From an uncultured Acidobacteriota bacterium (GTDB lineage: Bacteria > Acidobacteriota > Blastocatellia > RBC074), in assembly GCA_902825875.1 (NCBI GenBank), contig CADECP010000008.1, forward strand, positions 124,001 through 188,000: a stretch of 64,000 nucleotides of DNA, read 5' to 3'. Below the pieces are notes generated by a model. It was not told the origin of the DNA and did not search any database. It worked only from the letters and a program-made list of their open reading frames with translations. The position numbers were made by a program, and so were the translations under genes. Positions 1 through 8,699 of the stretch are shown in pieces. The first letter of the stretch is position 1, and each line of letters opens with the position of its first letter.

Positions 1-232
1 ACCGTTCAGGGATGAACCGATCCAGATTCCTGCCCAGTGCCTCTGACGCCGAGCAACGGAACATCCTTTCCGCAGCAGCATTGAACAAAACAATCAACTG
101 GTTTTCATCCACCGTAATGACAGCGTCCATTGCCGAAGCCAGAATGCCGGCCAGCATTGCTTCGTTCAGTCGCAGCGAGGCCGCAATCTGCGATCTCGTC
201 TGGTTTTCTATTACCGCGTTGGAATCGCTCAT
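1..232 (-). CDS. PAS-domain sensor protein, N-terminal part (cut by window edge)
   Basis: Reading leftward from an ATG at 232 gives an open frame of 77 codons that runs off the window. After about 25 residues it shows the opening of a PAS domain: [16 protein letters not shown], then [19 protein letters not shown] and NLDRFIPER, the usual helix-sheet start of PAS folds in histidine kinases and diguanylate cyclases. PAS domains sense ligands, redox state or light. The output domain lies outside the window, so kinase, GGDEF or regulator cannot be decided. The gene lies 31 nt downstream of tsaE on the same strand and may be co-transcribed with it. Confidence 0.75.
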   Translation of the reverse strand, partial: MSDSNAVIENQTRSQIAASLRLNEAMLAGILASAMDAVITVDENQLIVLFNAAAERMFRCSASEALGRNLDRFIPER

Positions 233-263
233 TGAGTTTCCCAAAATTGAAGTTGGAGTTTCG

Positions 264-695
264 TCAGGTAGTATAACAAAGGCTTAGCCGTCTTTCGTCG
301 CCGCCCAAATCGTTGATGGTCACCTGCACAGCTTGCGGAATCGCAACCGCGCCCAACCGTTCCGGCCATTCGATCAGCACAACGGCATTCGGTTCGTTGA
401 GCATTTCCTGCAAACCAAGTTCAAACAGTTCATCGCCGCCGCCTTCAATGCGATACAAATCCAAATGATAAAACCGCATTCGGCCTTCGTGCTGATTGAC
501 CAGCGTAAACGTAGGGCTGTTGACCTCTGCCGGATCAATGTCCAATCCGGCGGCAATGCCTTTGGCAAAGACAGTTTTGCCCGCGCCCAAATCACCTTCC
601 AGCAGAAAGACGGTTGGCGAGGTGATGGCTTCGCCGATGCTGTACGCCAGTTCAAAAGTTTCTTCGGCAGAGTGAGTGATGAACTCTTCATGCAT
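264..695 (-). CDS. tsaE: tRNA threonylcarbamoyladenosine biosynthesis ATPase TsaE
   Basis: TsaE is the small ATPase that supports the TsaB-TsaD complex in making t6A37 on ANN-decoding tRNAs. The Walker A motif GDLGAGKT is followed by [13 protein letters not shown], the family's switch-like segment, then FYHLDLYRI and [10 protein letters not shown], all signature TsaE strings. At about 143 residues it has the normal length. I chose the ATG at 695; a longer frame from a TTG at 731 would only translate the adjacent repeat element. The neighbour upstream on the same strand is nnr, a common nnr-tsaE pairing in bacteria. The 5' end abuts the palindromic element at 697-792. Confidence 0.93.
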   Translation of the reverse strand: MHEEFITHSAEETFELAYSIGEAITSPTVFLLEGDLGAGKTVFAKGIAAGLDIDPAEVNSPTFTLVNQHEGRMRFYHLDLYRIEGGGDELFELGLQEMLNEPNAVVLIEWPERLGAVAIPQAVQVTINDLGGDERRLSLCYTT

Positions 696-696
696 A

Positions 697-792
697 AAAT
701 CAAAAGGCAAAAGGCAAATATCAAAAAGCAAAAGTCAGCGAATCAGGTCCCGCACTTTTGATTTTACATTTTTGATATTTGCCTTTTGATTT
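697..792. repeat. Palindromic word-repeat element between nnr and tsaE
   Basis: The left arm (697-736) is built from AAGGCAAA/ATCAAAA words. The right arm (about 753-792) is its imperfect reverse complement, sharing a run of about 20 bases with it. The unpaired centre is about 17 nt. The right arm contains the nnr stop codon, so the last ten or so Nnr residues are encoded by the element. The left arm ends next to the tsaE start codon. The architecture matches the other elements in this window, but the word is unique to this locus. Confidence 0.75.
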
Positions 793-2434
793 CTCCGCGC
801 TCTGCGTCGCCGCCGACTTGCAGAATCGCTTCGCTCAGGTTGGCGATGATGTCCGAAGCAAGCATCGAACGCATTCCCAATTTTGCCGCCGCCAAATCAC
901 CGGCCAATCCGTGCAGATAGACTCCGGCGATGGTCGCGCCAAGCGCGTCTTTTCGCCCAAGCCAATCTGGCGGCGATTGAGCCAGCAAACCGGCAATCAA
1001 TCCGGTCAGCACGTCGCCCGAACCCGCTGTAGCCATTCCGGCGTTGCCAGTTGGATTGACGTAAACATTTCCGTCAGGAGCGGCTATCAAACTTCGGCTG
1101 CCTTTCAAAACGACGATGACGTGATGTTTGGTGGCGAATTCACGTGCGACGCCGATCCGGTCGGCTTGAACGTCTGCGTTTGTTTTCCCAATCAATCGGG
1201 CCATCTCTCCCGGATGCGGCGTGATAATGATCGGCAATTCGTCCGAGCCTTTAAGTTCTTCCGGCCAAGGAGCAAGCGCGTTCAAACCATCGGCGTCAAT
1301 GACCATCGGCGCGGTTCGCAGTTCGACCAATTCGCGGACAAAAGCTCGCGCGCTTTCTTCGGCGGACGATAAACCAGGCCCGACGGCGATGACGGTTTTC
1401 TTTTCCGCCAATCGCAAAGCCTGCTCGACGGCTTCCTGAGCGATTGCGCCGTCATAGGTTTCTGCCAAAGCTTCGGTCATGACTTCCGGGCGAGTCTGCG
1501 TGACCAACAAACTTTGCGCTGATTTCGCCGTCGCCACCGTCACCAAACCTGCTCCCGCGCGCAACACGCTTTCCGAAGCCAACGCCGCCGCGCCCGTCTT
1601 TCCACGCGAGCCAGCAATCAACAACACGTCACCGACAGAGTTTTTGTGAGCATCATGAGCACGGCTAGCATCTTCTAGCCAATTACGGATTTGTTCTCGC
1701 TCTGTTAAGTAAAGCCACCCCTCAATTTCTTGTAGCAGCCAGTTCGGCGTTCCTATTGAACCAATAATCAATTCACCGTTCACAAACCCGGCGGTTGCAA
1801 TTTTCGGCGCAGTAAAAGTCACTGTTAGATGCGGGTGGACGTGATTTCCAATAGGACACAGGCAGTCTGCTGACAAGCCAGAAGGCAGGTCTATTGAAAC
1901 CACTTTCGTAAAGCTGCTTGCTGAGCCATAAAAGCCAGACTCATTGATGGCTGTAATTGCTTTGGTATACAACCCTTCAACCGCTCTGGTCACGCCAGTG
2001 CCCAACAAAGCATCAACCAGGAATTCACTGGCTGCATACAATTCAATTGGATCAGTATCAGAACTGATCTCCTTAAATTTCATTCGCTTAAGCGGCAACA
2101 TAAGCGATTCTTCTTGCTCCGTAATTTTTTTTATTGCTTCAAAGTTGGCGCGGGATTCACCTTTCGTTTCCTCTATTCTGCCAAACAGGAACACTTCAAC
2201 TTCGTATGCTCCAAGCATCCAAAGCAACCGCGCGACGACAGCTCCATCGCCGCCGTTGTTTCCTTTGCCACAATAAACGGAGACACTTTTACCGGTGACG
2301 GTGCCAAATCGTTCAATGATCGCTTCAACCACGCGACTGCCCGCGGTTTCCATCAACGTTGCGTAAGGAATGCCGCAGCGTTCGACGGTCAGCCGGTCAA
2401 GCTCTCGCATTTGTTGGGCGGTCAGGATTTTCAT
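764..2434 (-). CDS. nnr: Bifunctional NAD(P)H-hydrate epimerase / ADP-dependent dehydratase
   Basis: This enzyme repairs damaged NADHX and NADPHX: the N-terminal YjeF domain epimerises the hydrate and the C-terminal ribokinase-like domain dehydrates it using ADP. The N-terminal half begins MKILTAQQMRELDRL and has the YCGKGNNGGDGAVVAR signature near residue 60. The C-terminal half has VGDVLLIAGSRGKTGAA, AVGPGLSS, ITPHPGEMARL and NAGMATAGSGDVLTG, the last being the nucleotide/catalytic loop with its conserved Asp. Length is about 556 residues, normal for the fusion. I chose the ATG at 2434, matching the family start; an in-frame ATG lies 12 nt upstream, and neither has a clear ribosome site. 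The C-terminal tail runs into the 697-792 repeat. Confidence 0.93.
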   Translation of the reverse strand: MKILTAQQMRELDRLTVERCGIPYATLMETAGSRVVEAIIERFGTVTGKSVSVYCGKGNNGGDGAVVARLLWMLGAYEVEVFLFGRIEETKGESRANFEAIKKITEQEESLMLPLKRMKFKEISSDTDPIELYAASEFLVDALLGTGVTRAVEGLYTKAITAINESGFYGSASSFTKVVSIDLPSGLSADCLCPIGNHVHPHLTVTFTAPKIATAGFVNGELIIGSIGTPNWLLQEIEGWLYLTEREQIRNWLEDASRAHDAHKNSVGDVLLIAGSRGKTGAAALASESVLRAGAGLVTVATAKSAQSLLVTQTRPEVMTEALAETYDGAIAQEAVEQALRLAEKKTVIAVGPGLSSAEESARAFVRELVELRTAPMVIDADGLNALAPWPEELKGSDELPIIITPHPGEMARLIGKTNADVQADRIGVAREFATKHHVIVVLKGSRSLIAAPDGNVYVNPTGNAGMATAGSGDVLTGLIAGLLAQSPPDWLGRKDALGATIAGVYLHGLAGDLAAAKLGMRSMLASDIIANLSEAILQVGGDAERGEIKRQISKM

Positions 2435-2544
2435 GGATAGCGGCATTATCGCTTTACGAAAAAAGAGCGCAAGAAGCCAGATCGGCGACTTACGCTCTTT
2501 GCAGAAAACCCGCTTCCTACCGGTCGCGGTACTGATCCTATGGG

Positions 2545-3816
2545 CTAATCAGCCTTCGGTTCAGGTTTGAAGCCGAGCTTTTTGGTTTCGTTCCACAACT
2601 CGTTCCAGCCAAGCGTCGTTTTACGGTACGCCGATTCGCGTCCGAGTATGGCCATGAATGTGCTTTCGACGCCGTACTTGGTGTCGTTGCGATATTTGTC
2701 TTCGCCTTCGCCTTTGCCCAAAACGCTGGCGACGAAGGTCGCTGCTTCCTGGTCGTAATGCTTGTCATCGCCGCCTTCATATCGGTAAATCGGAGCAGGA
2801 TTCGGTTCTTTGCGCGTTGGGATGGCTTCGATGCGAACGCCGCCTGTGCCGCCTCTGCCCGCTGTCGTGGTGAACACGCCCTTCGTGCCACGAATGGTTT
2901 CCGACACGTCGCCGCGAACGCCGTCCACCTGAACGCAGGTGTTGCTTAGCAAAACTCCGTTGTCGTATTCGTAATTGATGGCGAAATGATCGTGAATGTC
3001 GCCAAGCCCATCGCGTTTATCGAACACAGAGCTAATGCCAGCCGCTCGCACCGGAGTCTTGTTCAAAAACCAACTGATGACGTCAATGTTGTGGATGTTC
3101 TGTTCGACGATGTGATCGCCCGACAGCCATTTGAAGAAGTACCAATACTGGATTTCAAAATCCAGTTGCGATTTCCAGTCGGCGCGTTTGCCGCGACGTT
3201 CGCCCCAAATTTTGCCCATGTCCCAGGCCGAATGCGCCATCACGGCTTGTCCCATTGCGCCTTCGTCAAAGAGTTTTTTGGCCGCGCGATAAGCTTTGGA
3301 ATAGTGGCGCTGCAACCCGACGACGACGCTCAAGTTCAGCTTTTTGGCTTTTTCGCCGGCTTCCATCACGGTGTGGCAACCGGGAACGTCAACCGCCAGA
3401 GGTTTTTCGGCGAAGATGTGTTTTTTAGCGGCGACGGCGGCTTTGAAATGTTCCGGGCGAAATCCCGGAGGCGTGACGAGCAACACGGCATCCACTTTGG
3501 AACCCATGATTTCTTTGTACGCATCAATGCCCACGTGAGCATTTTTGGCGTCCACGCTAAATTTGGTTGCGGCTTTGTCAGTCTGAGTTTTGAAATAATC
3601 GGCAACGGCAACGATCTTGGCTTCTTTGGTTTGTTCCAGCAGTTGAGCGTCGCGGGTTCCTTGCCCGCCGCAACCGACGAAGCCGACTTCGACCATGGAA
3701 TTGGCCGCCGAACCGCGAACGGATTCTGCTTTGACGATGGTGAATGTGGAGGCGGCAGCGGTCACAGCCGCGCCTTTGACAATTGTCCTGCGCGATACGA
3801 GGTCTTGCTTTTTCAT
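2545..3816 (-). CDS. Tat-exported Gfo/Idh/MocA family oxidoreductase
   Basis: Rossmann-fold NAD(P)-dependent oxidoreductase, probably acting on a sugar or cyclitol outside the cytoplasm. A twin-arginine signal lies at residues 9-35 (SRRTIVKGAAV, then an Ala-rich stretch). The nucleotide-binding motif VGFVGCGGQGTRD starts near residue 43. The family EKP motif (IFAEKPLAVD) lies near residue 135, and SGDHIVEQNIHNIDV carries the likely catalytic His residues. The Gfo_Idh_MocA C-terminal fold follows. Length 423 is typical of the Tat-bearing subgroup common in acidobacteria and planctomycetes. A GGGGAG site stands just before the ATG at 3816. Substrate is unknown; no sugar-pathway neighbours help. 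Confidence 0.88.
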   Translation of the reverse strand: MKKQDLVSRRTIVKGAAVTAAASTFTIVKAESVRGSAANSMVEVGFVGCGGQGTRDAQLLEQTKEAKIVAVADYFKTQTDKAATKFSVDAKNAHVGIDAYKEIMGSKVDAVLLVTPPGFRPEHFKAAVAAKKHIFAEKPLAVDVPGCHTVMEAGEKAKKLNLSVVVGLQRHYSKAYRAAKKLFDEGAMGQAVMAHSAWDMGKIWGERRGKRADWKSQLDFEIQYWYFFKWLSGDHIVEQNIHNIDVISWFLNKTPVRAAGISSVFDKRDGLGDIHDHFAINYEYDNGVLLSNTCVQVDGVRGDVSETIRGTKGVFTTTAGRGGTGGVRIEAIPTRKEPNPAPIYRYEGGDDKHYDQEAATFVASVLGKGEGEDKYRNDTKYGVESTFMAILGRESAYRKTTLGWNELWNETKKLGFKPEPKAD

Positions 3817-4356
3817 AGTCTCCCCTATGGTGTGGTGGCAAAGCTGTTCAAGCTTTATCCCGATGATTTAACTGTTGATGTTTGAGAATGCGATTGAACG
3901 CCCGGAGTGCGGTGTCGCTGCCAGACAACGACGCGCGGATTTTAGTCAACTGACTCCCGTTTGGCAAAACTTGGTTTGCCCACTTTTTCTTGCCGCAAAG
4001 CAAAAAGGCTCTGAACTGTTGAACCAAATCCAGCAGTTTCGCCTGCAAATGCAAGAATCCAGAAATGATAAATTGACAAGGCAAAGATGAGAAAAGATAA
4101 TTACCCGCCTTTGGAAAGCAGATAGCACAGGCCTCGCTAAAGATCATTGCCCCTTCGTTGCAAAAGAAAACTACCGACAGACGACGGAGTTTTATTTCCC
4201 GTCCGAACTCAAAACTTATGGCCTCGAGCAAAAGCTTCAAAGCGATTCAAATGAAAGGGTCAGTCCTCCCCAAGGCTGATAAGTTCATCACCCAAAAATT
4301 CCGCAGCTACACGCTGCAAGCCGGAACATTGCCCGTGGTTTAGCGGAGGTGGAACA
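3817..4356. other. 540-bp non-coding stretch between divergent genes
   Basis: Upstream region shared by the Gfo/Idh gene (minus) and the coiled-coil protein gene (plus). Frames on either strand (for example 3848-4240 minus and 4158-4343 plus) have no ribosome site, family motif or credible composition. It holds one good sigma-70-like promoter (4073-4101), leaving a leader of about 250 nt before the GTG at 4357. I see no strong structure in that leader beyond a short GCAGC/GCTGC hairpin near 4304-4318. Confidence 0.6.
4073..4101 (+). promoter_or_regulatory. Sigma-70-type promoter for the 4357 gene
   Basis: A perfect TTGACA at 4073-4078 is followed by a 17-nt spacer and GATAAT at 4096-4101 (5 of 6 to TATAAT). 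It points toward the gene at 4357, implying a leader of about 250 nt. The match is strong, but the strand and the distance to the gene are the only context. Confidence 0.6.
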
Positions 4357-6216
4357 GTGTCCGAAGAGAAGATCAATTCATCAAATCAACCAGATCAATC
4401 AGATACACCAAGCTGGGAAGCCCAGCTTCAAGCCCGCGCGAATGAATTCTTGAATCAACGCGTCGGCACACTCAAATCCGAAATCGAACGTCTGCAATCA
4501 ACCATCGCTGAAATCGGGGCAAAACTGACCGAGCAGGCTCAGCCGGTTGCCACTCCTGAAGAATCGTCAGGACTGTTGGATTACGTTCGCCAATTGTTCA
4601 GCGATTCGACTTCAAAGGCGGAACAGGATTTCGAAAAACGCCTGACCGATGCTCAGCAATCCAACGAAACCGAGTTCCAGAAACGCCTGGAAAATGCCTG
4701 CTCAGAAGCGGCGGCCATTGCCCGGCGTGAATCGGAAAGCCAGATAGAGGATTTGCGCGAACAACTGGACGCCAGCCGCAAGGCTCTGACGTTGGCGGTT
4801 TCGTCTTCGCAATCTGCGGCTTCGCAAGCGTCAAGCCTGGAACAGTTGAAATCCGCCATCGAAGAAATTGATTCGCAACGCACGCAATCGGACACCTTGG
4901 CTGCGCTGGTTCGCCGTGCGTCGCAGTTTTCACCGCGCATCGTGTTTTTCGTCGTCAAAGGCAACGAAGCCGTCGGCTGGAAAGCATCCGGTTTCGACAA
5001 CGGGTTGAATGACGAAACCGTCCGGCTGTTGTCGGTTGGAACGCAAAACCAAACCTTGTTGCGCGAAGCGTTGACGACTTTCAACGTCGCCAAAGCGCGC
5101 TCGGCTTCGCCCGGAGAAAATTCCGCTGTGTTGGGGTTGTACGGTTCGCCCGCGCCAGAAACCGCTGTGGCGATTCCACTGGTCGTTCGCGGCAAAGCAG
5201 CCGCTGTGCTGTATGCCGATTCCGGCACACAATCAGAAAACGACATTGCCGCCGCGGCTCTGGAAACATTGATGCGAGTGGCGAGCATGGGAATTGAATT
5301 GTTGCCGTCTCGTCGTGGCGTCGAACCGGTTCGCCCGGCTGGACCGCCGCCGCAATTAAGCACTCCATCAACATCGGCGTCTGCCACTGCTGCTGCGATG
5401 GCTCCCGAACCGGTTGCTGCCCCAGAACCCGTCGCACCGCCAACGCCTGAACCGGTTCATCCGGCTCCGGTTGCCGAAGCTCCCCAACCAATTGCTCCGG
5501 TTGTCGAAGCCGTTGAATCTTATGTCGCCGACGAACTGGCCGAACCCAAACGAATTACAGAAGAGTTGCCGCCGCCTGAATTCACGCCGCAACTCAGCAG
5601 CTTTGTCGGTACAGAACCGGCGTTGCATTCGGCAAAGACAGAACCCGACATAGAAGAAGTCGCTGAAACTCCAGAGCCTGAACCGTCTGAACCGGTAGCC
5701 GCGCCAACACCGATTTTCGAGCATCCTCGATTTGAAGCGGTGGCTCCGCCTCCGCCTCCGCCCGCGCCACCGATTTATGCCGCGCCTTCGCAAAACGATT
5801 TTCCGCTGCCTGTCGCCGCCGAAACTCCGAAGTTTGAACCACCTGCCATTGAACCGCCTGCGTTCACTTCGCCTGTGGTCGAAGCTCCGCGCCCGGCACA
5901 ACCGGTGATGGCGATTCCGACGGCGACCAGCGAAACCGAACAACGCGCACACAATGACGCCCGGCGATTTGCGCGTTTGCTGGTTTCGGAAATCAAACTG
6001 TACAACGCCGCAAAAGTCACCGAAGGCCGTCGCAGCCTGGACCTTTACGACCGATTGCGCGACGAAATTGATCGCAGCCGCAAGGTTTACGACAAGCGCG
6101 TTTCGCCCGCCGTCGCCACCCGGTTTGATTACTTTTACGATGAACTGGTGCAGACATTGGCCGAAGGCGATGACGCCAAGTTAGGCCCAAATTGTCCCGG
6201 CCCGGTTGTGCAGTGA
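4357..6216 (+). CDS. Coiled-coil protein with GAF-like core and conserved helical C-terminus
   Basis: Function unknown. Residues about 20-180 are heptad-rich coiled coil (QARANEFLNQRVGTLKSEI onward). Residues about 185-325 look like a GAF or GAF-like sensor: RRASQFSPRIVFFVVKGN, AIPLVVRGKAAAVLYADS and ETLMRVASMGIELL. A Pro/Ala/Glu-rich linker of about 200 residues follows. The final 90 residues form a helical domain starting NDARRFARLLVSEIKLYN and ending in YFYDELVQTLAEGD; I recall similar tails in acidobacterial proteins but cannot name the family. The start is GTG with GGAGG at 4345-4349. No signal peptide is seen, so it is probably cytoplasmic. The next gene, a lytic transglycosylase, may be in the same transcript. 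Confidence 0.8.
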   Translation: MSEEKINSSNQPDQSDTPSWEAQLQARANEFLNQRVGTLKSEIERLQSTIAEIGAKLTEQAQPVATPEESSGLLDYVRQLFSDSTSKAEQDFEKRLTDAQQSNETEFQKRLENACSEAAAIARRESESQIEDLREQLDASRKALTLAVSSSQSAASQASSLEQLKSAIEEIDSQRTQSDTLAALVRRASQFSPRIVFFVVKGNEAVGWKASGFDNGLNDETVRLLSVGTQNQTLLREALTTFNVAKARSASPGENSAVLGLYGSPAPETAVAIPLVVRGKAAAVLYADSGTQSENDIAAAALETLMRVASMGIELLPSRRGVEPVRPAGPPPQLSTPSTSASATAAAMAPEPVAAPEPVAPPTPEPVHPAPVAEAPQPIAPVVEAVESYVADELAEPKRITEELPPPEFTPQLSSFVGTEPALHSAKTEPDIEEVAETPEPEPSEPVAAPTPIFEHPRFEAVAPPPPPPAPPIYAAPSQNDFPLPVAAETPKFEPPAIEPPAFTSPVVEAPRPAQPVMAIPTATSETEQRAHNDARRFARLLVSEIKLYNAAKVTEGRRSLDLYDRLRDEIDRSRKVYDKRVSPAVATRFDYFYDELVQTLAEGDDAKLGPNCPGPVVQ

Positions 6217-6221
6217 ACTGA

Positions 6222-6338
6222 TGAGGGGGACGGAGTGAAGGAGCGATAGAGAGCCAGAGTGAGCGCGAGTAAAAAGCTCATTGTCGTTCAATCATCCATC
6301 CCTCCTTCTCTCTTTCCACTCTATCTCTCAATCCCGCA
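6222..6338. repeat. Palindromic word-repeat element after the 4357 gene
   Basis: It begins five bases after the preceding stop codon. The left part (6222-6272) is purine-rich, made of GGAGTGA/GAGAGCC-like words. The right part (about 6296-6338) is the pyrimidine complement (CCTTCTCTC, CTATCTCTC). Pairing is only approximate, so this is a decayed member of the family seen elsewhere in the window. It sits in the leader of the transglycosylase gene. Confidence 0.45.
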
Positions 6339-6384
6339 GTCGTTGAAGCGCCCCCTTTGGCTGAAGCATTTCAAAGGAGCAAGC

Positions 6385-8619
6385 ATGAAGGCCTTCCCCA
6401 AAGTTATTTCCCTGCCAAACCGCAGCAACGCCCTGATTCAAATTCTGATCCTGATTGTTGCGTTGATCGCGCCCGATAAAATCGTGGCGCAAACGCGCAA
6501 CGATGGTTCTCAACTGCGTTCCGCCGCCGCCGCCAATTCCGAAACTGAACTGCAAAAAATCGAATCCGCGATGGCCGGAACCGAATCCGCCGGATTGGCA
6601 CGATTGCTGCGCGGATATTTGCGGTTGCAGGCCAGGGATTTTTCGACCGCGATTACGCTGCTCAGCGATTCGTCAATTGCGCGATTGACAGGGTTGGGCG
6701 ATTACGCCGCCTACTTCCGCGCTCAGGCTTTGCAGCAAGCGGCGGTCACAACCGGTCGCACCGAAGACGCTGAACGCGAGTTCCGATTGCTGGCGCAAAC
6801 TTATCCGACTTCGTTGCTGGCGCGCGAAGCGATTTTACAGGCAGCCAATCTGGCGATGACACGCGGCGATTATCAAACGGCTGCCGACACTGTGGCGCGG
6901 CTGGCCGAAAAAGATGACGGCGCGGCCTTAAAACTTCGAGCCGATTGTCTGGAAAAACTTGGTCGTCCAAACGAAGCCGTCCTGACGTTGCGAAAACTCT
7001 TTTTTGACGCTCCGCAATCGCCAGAAGCGGAAAAGATCGGCGACCGTTTGGCGGCGCTGGGCGGTTCGACCGCAGCGGGCGATGTTTCCATGTTGCGCCG
7101 CCGCGCAGACAAACTTTCAGACGCGCGGTTGTACGCGCTGGCCGGAGCAGCTTACGAACAAATCGTTCGCCAATTTCCGAATTCCGCCACAGACGAAGCC
7201 TGGCTGCGAGCAGGCATCAGCTATTACAAAGCCGATTCGTTCAAACAATCCGCTGACGCTCTGATGAAAGTTCGTGCTCGCACGCCGAAAATGGCGGCTG
7301 ACGCGCTGTACCATTTGGGCTTGGCGCAGCTTTCGTTGAAAGCTGACACGGCTGCGATTCAAACGCTTTCTGACCTTCGCAAATCGTCGCCATCCAGCGA
7401 CCGCGTCGGCGATTTGCTGTACGCAATTGGCCGGTATTACGAAAAACGCGAACGCGGCGATCAGGCTTCGGCGTTTTACACACAGTTGATCCGCCAGTTT
7501 CCGCAATCGCCCAATTCCGACGAAGCCCATTTCTGGATGGCCTGGCGCGCTCACGAAGCCAAAGACCAGGCCACAGCCGCTCGGTTGCTGACCGAACATC
7601 TGGCCAATTACGGAAACGTCACGGACAATCGTGGCAAGGCTGCTTTCTGGGCGGCGGTAAACACCGAACGCGCGGGCGACAAAGCACGCGCGATGACGCT
7701 TTACCAGGCAATGCTTAAACGTTACGGCGCGGGCTGGTTCGGTTTGAACGCCGAACGTCGCATCGAACGATTAACCCGCGAAGGCGTTCGCCCGCGAAGT
7801 GTGGATTCCGATCTGGTGCTGCGTCGCGCAGTCGAAGGGCTGCAAACCATCAACCTGCCGCAGGAAACAATCAAAGATTCCGACCGCGAACGAGTTCGCA
7901 AAGCCGAATTGCTGATGCAGATTGCGTTGCACCAACAGGCCAACGCCGAATTGGAAGCCGCACGTCAAAACGCTCCGAATTCGCCGCTGGTCAATTTGCG
8001 AATCGCGCAAATCTTCCGCACACAAGGCGAAAACGTCGCTGCGATCAACGCGCTCAAACGTTCTTACCCGGATTACGGACAAACGCTGCCCGAAGAAATG
8101 TCGCGCGAAGTTTGGGATGTGTTTTACCCGCTGAAATGGTGGTCGAACATCAAGGAAGAAGCCCGCCGCCACAACCTTGACCCGTATCAAATCGCCGGGC
8201 TGATTCGGCAGGAAACGGTGTTCAACCACATGGCGCGCAGCCGAGCCAATGCGCTGGGCGTGATGCAATTGCTGCCTTCGACCGCCAAAGCCGTTGCGCG
8301 TTCAAACAACGCTGGAGCAATTTCGGCCAACGATCTGTTCAACCCGAATCTGAACATCAAACTCGGCGTGGCTTATGTGAAACAGTTGCAGAATGAATTC
8401 AGGAGTTTTGAATACGTCGCCGCCGCTTATAACGGTGGCGAAACTCGCGTCCGCCGCTGGCTTCGTGAATGGCCAAGCATGGACATCGAAGATTGGGTGG
8501 AAGCAATTCCGTTGAGCGAAACCCGGCTGTACGTGCAGGGCGTTTACCGCAACACGCGAATCTATCAACGGCTTTACGACGATCAAGGCCGGTTTCGCGC
8601 CAACGTGCCGGAGCGGTAA
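6385..8619 (+). CDS. Soluble lytic murein transglycosylase with TPR-like superhelix
   Basis: Cleaves the glycan strands of peptidoglycan with formation of 1,6-anhydro-MurNAc; acts in the periplasm. A signal peptide covers the first 35 or so residues (hydrophobic ALIQILILIVALIA then ...VAQ). The middle, about residues 50-560, is a string of TPR-like helical pairs (for example AGAAYEQIVRQFPNS and SAFYTQLIRQFPQSPNSDEA). The SLT domain is C-terminal: IAGLIRQETVFNH carries the catalytic Glu at about residue 610, followed by ANALGVMQLLPSTAK and YVAAAYNGGETRV. This is the Slt70 layout at 744 residues. The ATG at 6385 has AAAGGAG nine bases upstream; a longer frame from 6259 would translate the repeat element. 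Confidence 0.92.
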   Translation: MKAFPKVISLPNRSNALIQILILIVALIAPDKIVAQTRNDGSQLRSAAAANSETELQKIESAMAGTESAGLARLLRGYLRLQARDFSTAITLLSDSSIARLTGLGDYAAYFRAQALQQAAVTTGRTEDAEREFRLLAQTYPTSLLAREAILQAANLAMTRGDYQTAADTVARLAEKDDGAALKLRADCLEKLGRPNEAVLTLRKLFFDAPQSPEAEKIGDRLAALGGSTAAGDVSMLRRRADKLSDARLYALAGAAYEQIVRQFPNSATDEAWLRAGISYYKADSFKQSADALMKVRARTPKMAADALYHLGLAQLSLKADTAAIQTLSDLRKSSPSSDRVGDLLYAIGRYYEKRERGDQASAFYTQLIRQFPQSPNSDEAHFWMAWRAHEAKDQATAARLLTEHLANYGNVTDNRGKAAFWAAVNTERAGDKARAMTLYQAMLKRYGAGWFGLNAERRIERLTREGVRPRSVDSDLVLRRAVEGLQTINLPQETIKDSDRERVRKAELLMQIALHQQANAELEAARQNAPNSPLVNLRIAQIFRTQGENVAAINALKRSYPDYGQTLPEEMSREVWDVFYPLKWWSNIKEEARRHNLDPYQIAGLIRQETVFNHMARSRANALGVMQLLPSTAKAVARSNNAGAISANDLFNPNLNIKLGVAYVKQLQNEFRSFEYVAAAYNGGETRVRRWLREWPSMDIEDWVEAIPLSETRLYVQGVYRNTRIYQRLYDDQGRFRANVPER

Positions 8620-8641
8620 TACGCGCGAACAACTGACAAAC

Positions 8642-8680
8642 AAAAAGCGGAGAGACTGAATAAGCCTCTCCGCTTTTTGT
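8642..8680. terminator. Bidirectional intrinsic terminator
   Basis: Perfect 13-bp stem AAAAAGCGGAGAG (8642-8654) with CTCTCCGCTTTTT (8666-8678) and an 11-nt loop. A-tract and T-tract flanks serve both strands. It lies between the convergent transglycosylase and secA genes. Confidence 0.9.
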
Positions 8681-8699
8681 TTATTCGGCGCTGCCCTGA

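Noticed and set aside
3848-4240. 130-residue minus frame upstream of the Gfo/Idh gene
   Set aside because: No ribosome site, no recognisable domain, and it covers the promoter region of the 4357 gene.
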